Assembly (NCBI GenBank): GCA_013286305.1
Contig: JABDFW010000032.1
Coordinates: 1 to 33,934, forward strand
Direction: 5' to 3'
DNA: 33,934 nt
Source: Bacteroidota bacterium
GTDB lineage: Bacteria; Bacteroidota; Bacteroidia; Chitinophagales; Chitinophagaceae
In this document: one piece after another, positions 16,716-25,111 of the stretch
How the letters are laid out: each line of letters starts with the position of its first letter
Numbering within the stretch: position 1 is the stretch's first letter
The notes under the pieces: model-generated
Told to the model about the DNA's origin: nothing
Seen by the model: the letters and a program-made list of their open reading frames with translations, nothing else
Database searches by the model: none
Made by a program: the position numbers and the translations under genes

Positions 16716-16730
16716 CCGTTGCTTTTGTTG

Positions 16731-16751
16731 GTGTTTTAGGTTCTTTGTTGG
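16731..16751. repeat. Short period-7 tract between convergent genes
   Basis: Units GTGTTTT, AGGTTCT, TTGTTGG (pattern nnGTTyT) lie between the scoB stop and the end of the beta-barrel gene. The same heptamer style recurs at 32940-32981. Confidence 0.4.
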
Positions 16752-16770
16752 CCGGCACCTCTATTATCTC

Positions 16771-18231
16771 TTATTTGGACTTTGAAATTTGCTTTTTTGA
16801 ACTTGTCAACGGTATTGCCACGAATAAACTTATATGCTGCCAGTATAATTTTGGGGTTACATAATTTTTTTCAACTGTGGTAAAACTTCTTTCAAATTGT
16901 AACCCAAACTTCAATTGATTATGTAATTGCAGTGATGGCCCTGCCTGGAAACTAAAAATGCTGCTATTAAGCAGTGAAGGATTGTAATATATTTTATCAT
17001 ACCGCGAATCTGTAATAAGCCATCTGCGGCTAAATGCTGATGCAAAAGACAACCCTCCGTCAATCATAAACTTTGTTTTGGCTTTTGGATTAAACACGTA
17101 ACTAATGCCAACTGGTACTTCAATTTGCCAGGCTTTGTTCACCAAGGTGTTTGAAGGGCCCGCCTGGTAATAAAACGGCACAGGTATTATTGCACCTGTA
17201 GCAACGTTGAAAGAATTATTATAATAAGCGCCTGTTTTTTGGGTATTTGAAACATAAGCAATTTGCAGCCCCGCAGATATTTTCCATCTTGATGATAGAT
17301 TATATTGATAAACCCCTCCGGCCGCTACCCGGAAACCAATGCCGGGTTTATCTATGTCCTGTCTATATGCTGCAAGGGAGCTTAAAGGCAAAACGGATTG
17401 ATATGCGTAAACTCTTCCGGGTGAGTAACTATTGCCGCCCGTATTAAATGAACCCCCGGCGGCAGTTTGTGTGGTACCTGATGAAAGGGAAAAAAACCAT
17501 TGGTGTTTTGAAGGGTTAGTGGTTTTAGAAACAACATTTGCAACGGGCAAAGAAGCATCCTTTGGTTTTAAGATATTCTTTGCCTGGCTTTCTGAAGCAA
17601 TATCCTGCCTATTGATCTTTTGGCCGTCGTTTGCTGAAACAGAAGGGGGTTCTTTATCAGCAACCTGGGGGGAAGCAATTGAATTATCTTTTGATACCAT
17701 TTTCTTATCAAGGCCTGTTTGGGTGGTAGTTGCCGTATTATTGTTTTGCGCTGTTACAATATTTGGGGTTATTACTGTTATATTATTTTTTGAGGGTAAC
17801 AATTTATCTTTCCCACCGGCATTTGTTGCAACGCTTCCATTAAGCCTGCCAGTTTTTGAAACCATTCCTTCCTTTAAAGAAGAATGGGGCGATGCTGCGC
17901 CGGAAATATTTTTTTGCGCTGTTGCTGGTTCTATTTTTTCATCCTTTAAGGGATTGGGGTTTAAAGGTGATCTTGCGAGGTTATTTTCGCTTGTATCTTT
18001 TATAATACCAGGCTGAAGATTGGATTTATCCCGCATAATATTATTTTTTTCATATAATAAACCACCCCCGCTGCCTATAATTAAACCCAGCAGTATCCAC
18101 CACCCTATAAATATTCTGCGGTGCTTTTTTTTGCTTAATACAGCATCTATTTCATCCCACACCTGGTGGGATGGCTGTATGCCGAACGTATGCATCCGTT
18201 CCTGTATCTTCTTTTCAAATTCTTCCTGCAT
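16771..18231 (-). CDS. Sigma-linked membrane protein: one TM helix, disordered periplasmic linker, C-terminal beta-barrel
   Basis: A 486-residue protein encoded directly after, and overlapping by 17 bases, an ECF sigma factor. Residues 1-38 are charged and contain H-Q-V-W-D-E-I-D-A-V-L, a motif typical of cytoplasmic tails of such Bacteroidota partners; 39-60 form one transmembrane helix; 65-243 are rich in Ser, Asn, Lys, Pro and Thr and look disordered; 244-480 show alternating aromatic/polar strands (W-F-F-S-L-S-S-G, V-P-V-G-I-S-Y, F-G-L-Q-F-E-R-S) like an outer-membrane OmpA/PorT-type barrel. Inferred role: the tail binds and restrains the sigma factor, while the barrel senses or anchors in the outer membrane. 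The anti-sigma role is from context and not shown. It may instead simply be a target of the sigma factor. Confidence 0.7.
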   Translation of the reverse strand: MQEEFEKKIQERMHTFGIQPSHQVWDEIDAVLSKKKHRRIFIGWWILLGLIIGSGGGLLYEKNNIMRDKSNLQPGIIKDTSENNLARSPLNPNPLKDEKIEPATAQKNISGAASPHSSLKEGMVSKTGRLNGSVATNAGGKDKLLPSKNNITVITPNIVTAQNNNTATTTQTGLDKKMVSKDNSIASPQVADKEPPSVSANDGQKINRQDIASESQAKNILKPKDASLPVANVVSKTTNPSKHQWFFSLSSGTTQTAAGGSFNTGGNSYSPGRVYAYQSVLPLSSLAAYRQDIDKPGIGFRVAAGGVYQYNLSSRWKISAGLQIAYVSNTQKTGAYYNNSFNVATGAIIPVPFYYQAGPSNTLVNKAWQIEVPVGISYVFNPKAKTKFMIDGGLSFASAFSRRWLITDSRYDKIYYNPSLLNSSIFSFQAGPSLQLHNQLKFGLQFERSFTTVEKNYVTPKLYWQHISLFVAIPLTSSKKQISKSK

Positions 18232-18778
18232 AGGCCTGGTTTTCTGAAGAGTTATTCATTTTTTTTAACCTGTTTATCAGCATTGTTCTTGCCCTGTTAT
18301 ACTGGCTTCGTAATGTGTTTTCATTCATATTCAGCAAACGGGCTACTTCTACATGGCTGTAACCTTCCACCCCAACAAGATTAAATACGGTTTGATAAAT
18401 AAGCGGTAATTCTCTTATTATTTCCACTAATTGTTTTGTATCAATAAGCACATCGGGGTTGTCGTCACTTACCGGGTGTACCGCAACATCATCAACCTGC
18501 AGTTCCCTTTTATAGCGGTTATGTTTATTAATGTAAGTAATGGCTGTATTTACCATTATACGCCTTATCCATGCACCCAATTCGCCGTTGTTTTTAAACT
18601 GGTGCAGTTTTGTAAATACTTTTATAAACCCTTCCTGCAAAATATCTTCTGCGTCCGCCATACTTTTGGTATAGCGGTAGCACGTACCAAGCATTAAGCC
18701 AGCATATTTATTGTACAAAAAATGCTGCGCAATCCTGCTACCGTTCAAACATTCACGTATAAGTTCTTTTTCCTGCAT
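18215..18778 (-). CDS. RNA polymerase sigma factor, ECF (sigma-70 group 4) family
   Basis: A 187-residue alternative sigma factor. Region 2 is seen as A-D-A-E-D-I-L-Q-E-G-F-I-K-V-F (core and -10 binding) with G-A-W-I-R-R-I-M-V-N-T-A; region 4 as S-H-V-E-V-A-R-L-L-N-M-N-E-N-T-L-R-S-Q-Y-N-R-A-R (helix-turn-helix for the -35 element). Sigma regions 1.1 and 3 are missing, as expected for the class. The downstream gene overlaps by 17 bases, so translation is probably coupled. Such pairs in Bacteroidota usually answer envelope signals. Its regulon cannot be told from here. Confidence 0.93.
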   Translation of the reverse strand: MQEKELIRECLNGSRIAQHFLYNKYAGLMLGTCYRYTKSMADAEDILQEGFIKVFTKLHQFKNNGELGAWIRRIMVNTAITYINKHNRYKRELQVDDVAVHPVSDDNPDVLIDTKQLVEIIRELPLIYQTVFNLVGVEGYSHVEVARLLNMNENTLRSQYNRARTMLINRLKKMNNSSENQAYAGRI

Positions 18779-18898
18779 TGGCGTTGCTACTAAAATATGA
18801 CCTGATATTAATGCAAATCATTGCATAGATGGGCAATTATTTTATACTTACCCAAAAATTGTGCTCTTAACAGCCTTTAATTTGCAGGAGGGTTAGAT

Positions 18899-18932
18899 TA
18901 AAAAAACAAAACCGCCCCACGTTTGAGGCGGT
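18899..18932 (-). terminator. Intrinsic terminator of an unassigned minus-strand transcript
   Basis: On the minus strand ACCGCC / GGCGGT (18927-18932 with 18911-18916) form a 6-bp GC-rich stem with a 10-base loop, followed by TTTTGTTTTTTT. No recognised gene on the minus strand lies upstream of it. The plus strand has A-runs on both sides, so it does not fit the plus direction. Confidence 0.55.
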
Positions 18933-19343
18933 AAAAAAGGGAACGGAGCGGGTGCTGGGGATAATTACATTTTGCTGCACACAAAATTTGTATTTACGGT
19001 ATTGTGTTACCGTTAAAAGTAAAGGTGGCGTTTGGGAGGTAAGCGTGGGTTTGCAATAATACCAGGGTCAATAAATGATAATTGATTAAAGGTTTTTCAC
19101 ACAGGGCCAGGTCGGGGAAAGTAAAAATATTCTGCAAAATATTTGTACGTCCTTATTTTCAGCAGCTACATATAGATAATACGCAGGCCTTTTATTTTGG
19201 TTTATTCCGGCGTAAAGAAATTTTTAAAGATTGAAAGTGTATTTCTGTGAGAACGGGGTAAATTATCCGGCAAATTGAAGCACGGGCGGCAGATACTAAC
19301 AATATTTTAAATATTGGAAAATCATTGACTTGCAGTAATCAAT
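18933..19343. other. 411-base gap with a start-less minus-strand ORF (18994-19152)
   Basis: No recognisable gene. On the minus strand 52 codons are open from 19152 to a TAA at 18994-18996, with a hydrophobic then Asn/Thr-rich tail (L-L-T-L-V-L-L-Q-T-H-A-Y-L-P-N-A-T-F-T-F-N-G-N), but there is no ATG. A short hairpin ACGGTA / TACCGT lies at 18996-19014. With the terminator just downstream, this could be a small RNA gene or a decayed gene. No promoter clearly identified. Confidence 0.3.
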
Positions 19344-19351
19344 TAGGTTTG
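19344..19351 (+). promoter_or_regulatory. -7 promoter box of the outer-membrane protein gene
   Basis: TAGGTTTG, an exact TAnnTTTG match, lies 16 bases before the ATG at 19368. A TTGAC sits 16 bases upstream of it, closer than the usual 19. Confidence 0.5.
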
Positions 19352-19367
19352 TATAAATTATCTAAAG

Positions 19368-19982
19368 ATGAGAAAGCTATTTCTTTTAGCAGGCATGGTT
19401 CTTTTGGTTTGCAGGCTTTTTGCACAGCAAAACCCTCCTACTTACTCCGGGGGCGAGGGCGACGGAGCGAAAAAAGGGTTTAACAAAGAGAATATTTTTA
19501 TTGGAGGAAATATTGCCCTGGGCTTCTATACAGATGTATTTAATATAGGCGCTAACCCCGAGATTGGCTACAGTGTGGCGCAATGGCTTGACGCAGGCGT
19601 TGTATTTAACATAAATTATACCTCGCAAAAAGCCGATCCTTATTATAACGGGAATGAAGGGATAAAATACACAAGCTATGGTGCAGGCGTATTCGCAAGA
19701 ATATACCCTGTAAGGTTTTTATTTGTAGCGCTTCAGCCTGAACAAAATTGGGGGCATTATACCAGCACCATCAGCGGCTCGGTTAATACGCAGGCAACAA
19801 GCTTTATAGCCGGTATTGGTTATGCATCGCGTTTTGTAGGGCAAAGCAGCTCTTTTATAATGGTGGGATTTGACCTTTTACATAATACCTATTCACCTTA
19901 TAATGACCCCTATACAGGCTCCGCTTTACCTATTATCCGGGCAGGTTTTGATTTTTATTTGCATCCATCCAGGAGAAGATAG
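19368..19982 (+). CDS. Outer-membrane beta-barrel protein
   Basis: A 204-residue protein with a clear signal peptide (M-R-K-L-F-L-L-A-G-M-V-L-L-V-C-R-L-F-A, cleavage before Q20). The mature part is a chain of short amphipathic strands (A-L-G-F-Y-T-D, V-V-F-N-I-N-Y, A-G-V-F-A-R-I-Y-P-V, F-I-A-G-I-G-Y, I-R-A-G-F-D-F-Y-L), fitting a small eight-stranded barrel (OMP_b-brl / porin-T-like). No enzyme motif. Its last 50 bases overlap the 3' end of the convergent LOG gene. Function unknown beyond outer-membrane location. Confidence 0.8.
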   Translation: MRKLFLLAGMVLLVCRLFAQQNPPTYSGGEGDGAKKGFNKENIFIGGNIALGFYTDVFNIGANPEIGYSVAQWLDAGVVFNINYTSQKADPYYNGNEGIKYTSYGAGVFARIYPVRFLFVALQPEQNWGHYTSTISGSVNTQATSFIAGIGYASRFVGQSSSFIMVGFDLLHNTYSPYNDPYTGSALPIIRAGFDFYLHPSRRR

Positions 19983-20499
19983 CATCCGGTGTTTCAAATA
20001 CTTTCAATTGATCTTTCCAGTCTGTATAAAGAAAATCCTGTGACTGCATATTGTTAATATGGCCTATAAGAAAATTATAATATCCTGCTGAATTAAGCAG
20101 GATTATTTTTTTATTGTGAATGTTTAAATTATTCCAGGTCACCATTTCAAACAATTCATCCAGTGTGCCAAAGCCCCCGGGCAGTATTATAGCCGCATCA
20201 CACATTTCATACATCATTTTTTTACGTACATGCATATCCGCCACTATATACATTTTTGATATTCCTTCATGCTGGTGTTCAAGTTCTTTTAATAATTCAG
20301 GTATTACCCCTATTACCTTTCCATTTTGCTTAAGCGCAGCATTTGCAACAGTGCCCATTAAGCCTTTGTCTGCCCCGCCATATACAAGTGTGATATCGTT
20401 TTGTGCTAACAATTTTCCAAGGTCCTTGGCATGTTGTTCGTAAATGGGGTCCCTGCCTGTTTTTGAGCCACAAAATATTGCTACCGACTTAAACATCAT
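19933..20499 (-). CDS. LOG-family protein (TIGR00730; putative cytokinin-nucleoside 5'-monophosphate phosphoribohydrolase)
   Basis: A 188-residue Rossmann-fold protein. The family signature P-G-G-F-G-T-L-D-E is complete (substrate binding and catalysis), preceded by V-Y-G-G-A-D-K-G-L-M-G and the N-terminal V-A-I-F-C-G-S. LOG enzymes cleave nucleoside 5'-monophosphates to base and ribose 5-phosphate; in bacteria the physiological substrate is usually unclear. I begin at the paired ATG codons at 20499/20496; the open frame reaches a TTG at 20517 that is less likely. The 3' end overlaps the convergent barrel gene by 50 bases, including the last 17 codons. Confidence 0.9.
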   Translation of the reverse strand: MMFKSVAIFCGSKTGRDPIYEQHAKDLGKLLAQNDITLVYGGADKGLMGTVANAALKQNGKVIGVIPELLKELEHQHEGISKMYIVADMHVRKKMMYEMCDAAIILPGGFGTLDELFEMVTWNNLNIHNKKIILLNSAGYYNFLIGHINNMQSQDFLYTDWKDQLKVFETPDAIFSWMDANKNQNLPG

Positions 20500-20541
20500 C
20501 TGCCAATTTAAAGGCAATATTAGCAGTGTTTTTGAATTTTA

Positions 20542-20575
20542 CTGTTATATAACAGATATTTGTTTGTTATCTGTT
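20542..20575. promoter_or_regulatory. Palindromes in the LOG/symporter divergent region
   Basis: A perfect 14-bp palindrome CTGTTATATAACAG (20542-20555) overlaps an inverted repeat AACAGATA...TATCTGTT (20551-20558 / 20568-20575). They lie between the divergent starts at 20499 and 20601, where an operator for either gene would be. Bound protein unknown. Confidence 0.4.
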
Positions 20576-20600
20576 CGTTAGTAATTGATAAATATTTTAC

Positions 20601-22070
20601 ATGTCGGCAACATTCCTGTTCTCATTTGTTATTGTATATTTTTTATTGCTTCTTGGTGTGGCATGGTACACCAGCCGTAACAGTAATAACGACTCTTTTT
20701 TTATTGGCAACCGTAACAGCAACTGGATGCTGGTATCGTTTGGAATGATAGGCACATCCTTAAGCGGTGTAACATTTGTAAGCGTACCTGGTACGGTTGG
20801 CGCTAACGGTTTTGGCTATTTCCAGGTAGTGATGGGTTATTTTATCGGTTATTTTGTTGTGGCATATGTACTGCTTCCTTTGTATTACAGGCTAAACCTA
20901 ACATCCATATACAATTACCTGCAACAGCGTTTTGGCTATACTGCCTATAAAACCGGCGCGCTGTTTTTTATTATTTCAAGGGTTCTGGGTGCAACTGCAA
21001 GGTTATACCTTGTTATAAATGTTTTGCAGTTGTTTATTTTAAATAATATGCACATTCCTTTTTGGCTTACCGCATTCGTTATTCTGTTAATGATACTGCT
21101 TTATACCTTTGAGGGTGGCGTTAAAACCATTGTGTTTACTGATACCCTGCAAACAACTTTTATGCTAACCGGCCTTGTTGTTTGCGTGATCTATATTATG
21201 AACAACCTTAACCTTTCGTTTACCGGCACTGTTCATTCTTTAACGGAAAAAGGTTATACAAAGATCATTAACACAGATGTTAAAAGTGCCGGTTTTTTTC
21301 TAAAGCAAATTATTGGCGGCATGTTTATTACTATTGGTATGACCGGGCTTGATCAGGAGATGATGCAAAAGAATATCAGCGTAAAAAATTTGAAGGATTC
21401 TAAAAAAAACATGATCACATTCAGCATTGTTTTGGTTATTGTAAATCTTTTATTTCTTCTGCTTGGAGGCTTACTATACCTGTTTGCACAGGCTAAAAAC
21501 ATTACTATTAAGGGCGATGATCTTTTTCCAACCATTGCATTAAATTATCTTCCATCAATAATTTCCATCATTTTTATCATAGGGCTTATTTCAGCACTAT
21601 TCCCAAGTGCTGATGGCGCTTTAACAGCGCTTACCTCTTCTTTTTGTATTGATATTTTAGGTATAAAAAGACGAACAGATATAAATGAAAAACAACGCAG
21701 AAGCACAAGGCTTATGGTGCATTTTATTTTTGCGGGTATTTTCTTTTTGGCTGTGATGATTTTTAAATGGATAGATGATAAGTCAATTATCGATATCATT
21801 CTTAAAGTGGCAGGTTATACATACGGCCCGCTGCTTGCCCTCTTCTCTTTTGGCATACTTACCAAACGGCAACTGGGTGAAGGGATAAATGTATTATTAA
21901 TTTGTATTGCTTCGCCTGTTGCATGTTTTTTTCTTGACCGGTATTCAACCACTATTTTTAACGGCTACAAGATAGGGATAGAGCTACTGTTAATTAACGG
22001 CCTTATTACGTTTATGTGCCTTTGGCTTATATCAAAGCCTGCGACAGGTAAGACCGGGGTAAACACATAA
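20601..22070 (+). CDS. Sodium:solute symporter family protein
   Basis: A 489-residue inner-membrane transporter of the SSS/SSF family (LeuT-like fold) with about 13 hydrophobic helices. Characteristic features are the N-terminal T-S-R-N-S-N-N-D-S-F-F-I-G-N-R-N stretch after helix 1, the S-G-V-T-F-V-S-V-P-G-T region of helix 2, R-F-G-Y-T-A-Y-K and F-T-D-T-L-Q-T in the core, and F-P-S-A-D-G-A-L-T-A-L-T-S-S-F-C-I-D in helix 9, part of the sodium site. It imports an unknown solute (sugar, amino acid or organic acid) with Na+. ATG 20601 is the natural start. It stands alone, downstream of a palindrome-rich region. Confidence 0.9.
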   Translation: MSATFLFSFVIVYFLLLLGVAWYTSRNSNNDSFFIGNRNSNWMLVSFGMIGTSLSGVTFVSVPGTVGANGFGYFQVVMGYFIGYFVVAYVLLPLYYRLNLTSIYNYLQQRFGYTAYKTGALFFIISRVLGATARLYLVINVLQLFILNNMHIPFWLTAFVILLMILLYTFEGGVKTIVFTDTLQTTFMLTGLVVCVIYIMNNLNLSFTGTVHSLTEKGYTKIINTDVKSAGFFLKQIIGGMFITIGMTGLDQEMMQKNISVKNLKDSKKNMITFSIVLVIVNLLFLLLGGLLYLFAQAKNITIKGDDLFPTIALNYLPSIISIIFIIGLISALFPSADGALTALTSSFCIDILGIKRRTDINEKQRRSTRLMVHFIFAGIFFLAVMIFKWIDDKSIIDIILKVAGYTYGPLLALFSFGILTKRQLGEGINVLLICIASPVACFFLDRYSTTIFNGYKIGIELLLINGLITFMCLWLISKPATGKTGVNT

Positions 22071-22100
22071 CAAATCGCTGCATAGGATATGCATGTCGTC

Positions 22101-22150
22101 ATAACGAGGCGAATGCATGGCTTTTGTGAGAGGGCATTCGCCGTGGTTAT
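22101..22150. repeat. Long hairpin after the symporter gene
   Basis: GGCGAATGC (22108-22116) pairs with GCATTCGCC (22134-22142), extended outward by ATAAC (22101-22105) with GTTAT (22146-22150) across a 2/3-base internal loop. No T run follows, so it is not a clear terminator; it may be a palindromic repeat unit. Confidence 0.5.
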
Positions 22151-22211
22151 CTGCCATTGCCACTAACTTGTTTACCATGTTTTAACATGATATGACTAAA
22201 ATTGAACGAAC

Positions 22212-22241
22212 AAAAAAAATCCCGCTTCTTACAAAGCGGGA
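22212..22241 (-). terminator. Intrinsic terminator of the glucan phosphorylase gene
   Basis: TCCCGCTT / AAGCGGGA (22220-22227 with 22234-22241), 8-bp stem and 6-base loop, then eight T on the minus strand, 28 bases after the stop codon at 22270. Confidence 0.85.
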
Positions 22242-22269
22242 CAAGTGTTAGTTTTTTTGTAGTTGCGGC

Positions 22270-23922
22270 CTATTTGTACAAAAGATCGTAATACTCGTGT
22301 GCCATCCTGTTACTATCAAACTGAAAGCGCACATCCCTCATGCCATTTTTAATTACCTGGCGCCAGGTATCGTATCCGCCGTAATATAACGGTAAAATTT
22401 GTTTTTCCAATATATCGTATAACGCATTAAGGTCATAATCATCCTGTGCCTGAACATTCATATTTGCATAGTCGGCCTTTGGTACCACAAAACCGTTGTG
22501 GCCGTGATTAATAAATTCTGGTATCCATCCATCATCTGTTGAAAAATTCACAGCGCCATTCATTGCGGCTGTCATACCGCTGGTGCCTGACGCTTCACGT
22601 GGAACGCGGGGGTTGTTAAGCCAAACATCGGCAGCCTGTTTTAAGCGTTTACTTAACGTAAGCTCGTAACCAACAAGCACCGCAACATTTTTATAATTCT
22701 TACTTAAATGCACCAGGTTATTGAATTGAGATATAGCCGGATAGTCAAGTGGGTAAGGCTTGCCTGCCCAAATTATTTGCACCGGGTATTTGGCGTTTGC
22801 AAGTAAAGCGTTGAAACGCTCCATTTGCCATGTAAGCATATCTGCTCTTTTGTAGCCTGCAAAACGACGTGCCCATACAATAGTAAGTGCATTAGGATTG
22901 AATAGTTTTCCTGTTTGGTCTGCAACTATTTCAAATGCTCTTTTCTTCAGGTATTTTTTACGGTCGTCAAATGCCCAGTCATTCCCATCTTCCATAGCTT
23001 TGTACAATTGCTTATCCGCCCAGTAACGCCAGTTTTGTGCATTGGTAATTGAAATAATTTTACATATTCCGTCATACTTGCTCCACATTTCACGCGATAC
23101 CTGCCCATGCAATTGCGAAACCCCGTTTGCCAGTTTTGCAAAACGAAGCGCTGTAAGGGAGTGATTAAACAGGTCATCCGTTGTACCAGTCAATTTTCTT
23201 ACCTCATCCACACTAAGTCCGCAGAAATAACTCATTTTATGACAGAGATAAATATCGTGTTTTTCATTACCTGCTTCTTCCGGCGTGTGCGTGGTAAATA
23301 CAAGGTGCTTGCGAACCATTTCAACACTCTTAAATTTATTCAGCAGGTAAAACGCCGCAGAAATGCCGTGCGCCTCATTCAAATGATACAATTCAGGATC
23401 AAAGCCAAGTTCATCTACCAGCTTGGCGCCACCTACACCAAGCAAAATAAACTGCGCTACTTTGGTAGCAACATTCGCATCGTATAAACGGTGTGTAATG
23501 GTTTGCGAAACGTAATCATTTTCCGGCAGGTCGGTAGAAAGAAAAAATAAAGGGGCAGTATTAAAGGTTTCAGGATTAAGATAATAGGCCTTTACCCAAA
23601 CAGGGCTGTCGTGAATGGGTATTTGAAATTTTATTCCGGTATCTTCCAGGAAAGTAAATAATTTTTCCATCCAGGTAACCTGCAATGTCTGGTCCTGGTT
23701 ACGGGCCTGGTCGTAATAACCATACTTCCACAGAATACCTATACCAATTTCGTTTTGTTTCAATTCGTATGCGCTCCGCATGTGTGATCCGGCTAAAAAG
23801 CCCAATCCTCCGCTATAAATCTTTAAAGGCTGGTGAACTGCAAATTCCATTGAGAAATAAGCAACTTTTTTTGAATAACGTTCATCTGTTTGATAGGGAA
23901 CCTGAAAATTTCTAAAATTCAT
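22270..23922 (-). CDS. glgP: Alpha-glucan phosphorylase (GT35; TIGR02094 type)
   Basis: A 550-residue pyridoxal-phosphate enzyme that releases glucose 1-phosphate from glycogen or maltodextrin. The N-terminus has V-A-Y-F-S-M-E-F and Y-S-G-G-L-G-F-L-A-G; the centre H-L-N-E-A-H and T-T-H-T-P-E-E-A-G; the C-terminal half W-A-R-R-F-A-G-Y-K-R-A and the PLP/substrate segment E-A-S-G-T-S-G-M-T-A-A-M-N-G. This is the shorter bacterial/archaeal form, without the regulatory N-terminal part of muscle phosphorylase. ATG 23922 (M-N-F-R-N-F) is chosen over a TTG 30 bases upstream. No other glycogen gene is adjacent. Confidence 0.93.
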   Translation of the reverse strand: MNFRNFQVPYQTDERYSKKVAYFSMEFAVHQPLKIYSGGLGFLAGSHMRSAYELKQNEIGIGILWKYGYYDQARNQDQTLQVTWMEKLFTFLEDTGIKFQIPIHDSPVWVKAYYLNPETFNTAPLFFLSTDLPENDYVSQTITHRLYDANVATKVAQFILLGVGGAKLVDELGFDPELYHLNEAHGISAAFYLLNKFKSVEMVRKHLVFTTHTPEEAGNEKHDIYLCHKMSYFCGLSVDEVRKLTGTTDDLFNHSLTALRFAKLANGVSQLHGQVSREMWSKYDGICKIISITNAQNWRYWADKQLYKAMEDGNDWAFDDRKKYLKKRAFEIVADQTGKLFNPNALTIVWARRFAGYKRADMLTWQMERFNALLANAKYPVQIIWAGKPYPLDYPAISQFNNLVHLSKNYKNVAVLVGYELTLSKRLKQAADVWLNNPRVPREASGTSGMTAAMNGAVNFSTDDGWIPEFINHGHNGFVVPKADYANMNVQAQDDYDLNALYDILEKQILPLYYGGYDTWRQVIKNGMRDVRFQFDSNRMAHEYYDLLYK

Positions 23923-24096
23923 AATAGCAATTTGGTTTTTAAGCCGCCGCAATTTAGGGGATATTATTTAAAATGTACTTTTTACACTTTAAAGATTATC
24001 CACTCTAATACACAATCGTTATTTTTTTATGGTATTAAATAGAAAAAACGCATAAAACGGCAGCGAAGGTGTAAACATTTATAAAAGAAATGAGTT

Positions 24097-25056
24097 TTAT
24101 TTCGACATTTTTTTTGCTTTGCCTTCTCTTTTTTTATGAAAAGTATCATCAAAATAACATTTTATTCCCCGGTGGCTGCCGCAATTTCCCTGCTCCTTCA
24201 ATGTTATTTCATTATCCTCAAAATTAAAATCAATTACACATGGGTCTCCATTTCCCTGGTAAAAGCCTTTGCTGTCATCACGCATTGCCATCTCCCCCTT
24301 CAATTCACCGGTACAATCCCCATCATCCTTTTCAAAGTGTATAAAAAATTCGTACCTGGTCGAATTTTTACCATCCCGTACTGAAATAAAATTCTTTTTG
24401 TCCCTTACATAATCGCCGCTGTATTTATTTTTACGCGGCAAGGTGTCGATGGGATTAATAATAGCGGGGGTTTTATTTTTACCTTCATTTGTATCATCCA
24501 CTACCTTTATAAAAGTGCCCGATTCCGCATTATACGCATACCCGGTTTTTGTGTAAAATACATTATCATCCTGTTTTTTCTCCCGGCTTACAGTAAATGT
24601 AGGTTCCCTGTTAATTACCACGCTGTACGAATAACCGTTATTAGCATTCCTGTTTGCCACAAGTTGCAACGCTGCAATATATTTTTTCTTTTTATCTAAT
24701 AAAAAAGAAACAAGAGAGACCTTCCTGTTTTGTGTGATGGTCGCAAGCAAGTATATATAGTTGTCTTTTTCAATTCTTCCAACCGGGTTTATTGTTAGTG
24801 ATTCGATATTTTGATCAATAAATTTTTGCAGCGATGAATCCGGCACAAACTGGGTAAAAACCGTGCGGCTTATAACGGTTGTATCAGCGATCTTAGCCAC
24901 ATTAGTATCAGCGGCAGCAAATGGTAATGTAAGTAAAGGGAAGGCAGTTTCAAATTCTTTGAAGCTCACCGGTTCATCACCCGATAATGACGCCGTATTG
25001 CTTTTACAGGCTATTAACAATATAAAAAGGATAGATACTAACCAAACCCTGGGCAT
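24097..25056 (-). CDS. Hypothetical lipoprotein
   Basis: A 319-residue exported protein with a lipoprotein signal: hydrophobic V-W-L-V-S-I-L-F-I-L-L followed by the lipobox L-I-A-C, lipidated Cys17. The mature part has no recognised enzyme motif. It has a Cys-containing C-terminal region (D-C-T-G-E-L-K-G near 250, then C-V-I-D-F-N-F-E-D-N, G-N-C-G-S, K-C-Y-F-D-D) suggesting two disulfides, and a Lys-rich tail. It lies divergent from mntR and downstream of nothing related. Similar-looking uncharacterised lipoproteins occur in Chitinophagaceae; function unknown. Confidence 0.7.
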   Translation of the reverse strand: MPRVWLVSILFILLIACKSNTASLSGDEPVSFKEFETAFPLLTLPFAAADTNVAKIADTTVISRTVFTQFVPDSSLQKFIDQNIESLTINPVGRIEKDNYIYLLATITQNRKVSLVSFLLDKKKKYIAALQLVANRNANNGYSYSVVINREPTFTVSREKKQDDNVFYTKTGYAYNAESGTFIKVVDDTNEGKNKTPAIINPIDTLPRKNKYSGDYVRDKKNFISVRDGKNSTRYEFFIHFEKDDGDCTGELKGEMAMRDDSKGFYQGNGDPCVIDFNFEDNEITLKEQGNCGSHRGIKCYFDDTFHKKREGKAKKMSK

Positions 25057-25111
25057 ATTTCGGGATGTTTTGATAAAAATATGTTATTCAACGTATCAAT
25101 CATAAAGAATT

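Noticed and set aside
17432-18016. 194-codon plus-strand frame
   Set aside because: It lies entirely opposite the disordered linker of the sigma-linked membrane protein, has biased hydrophobic composition from the reverse codons, and no family motif.
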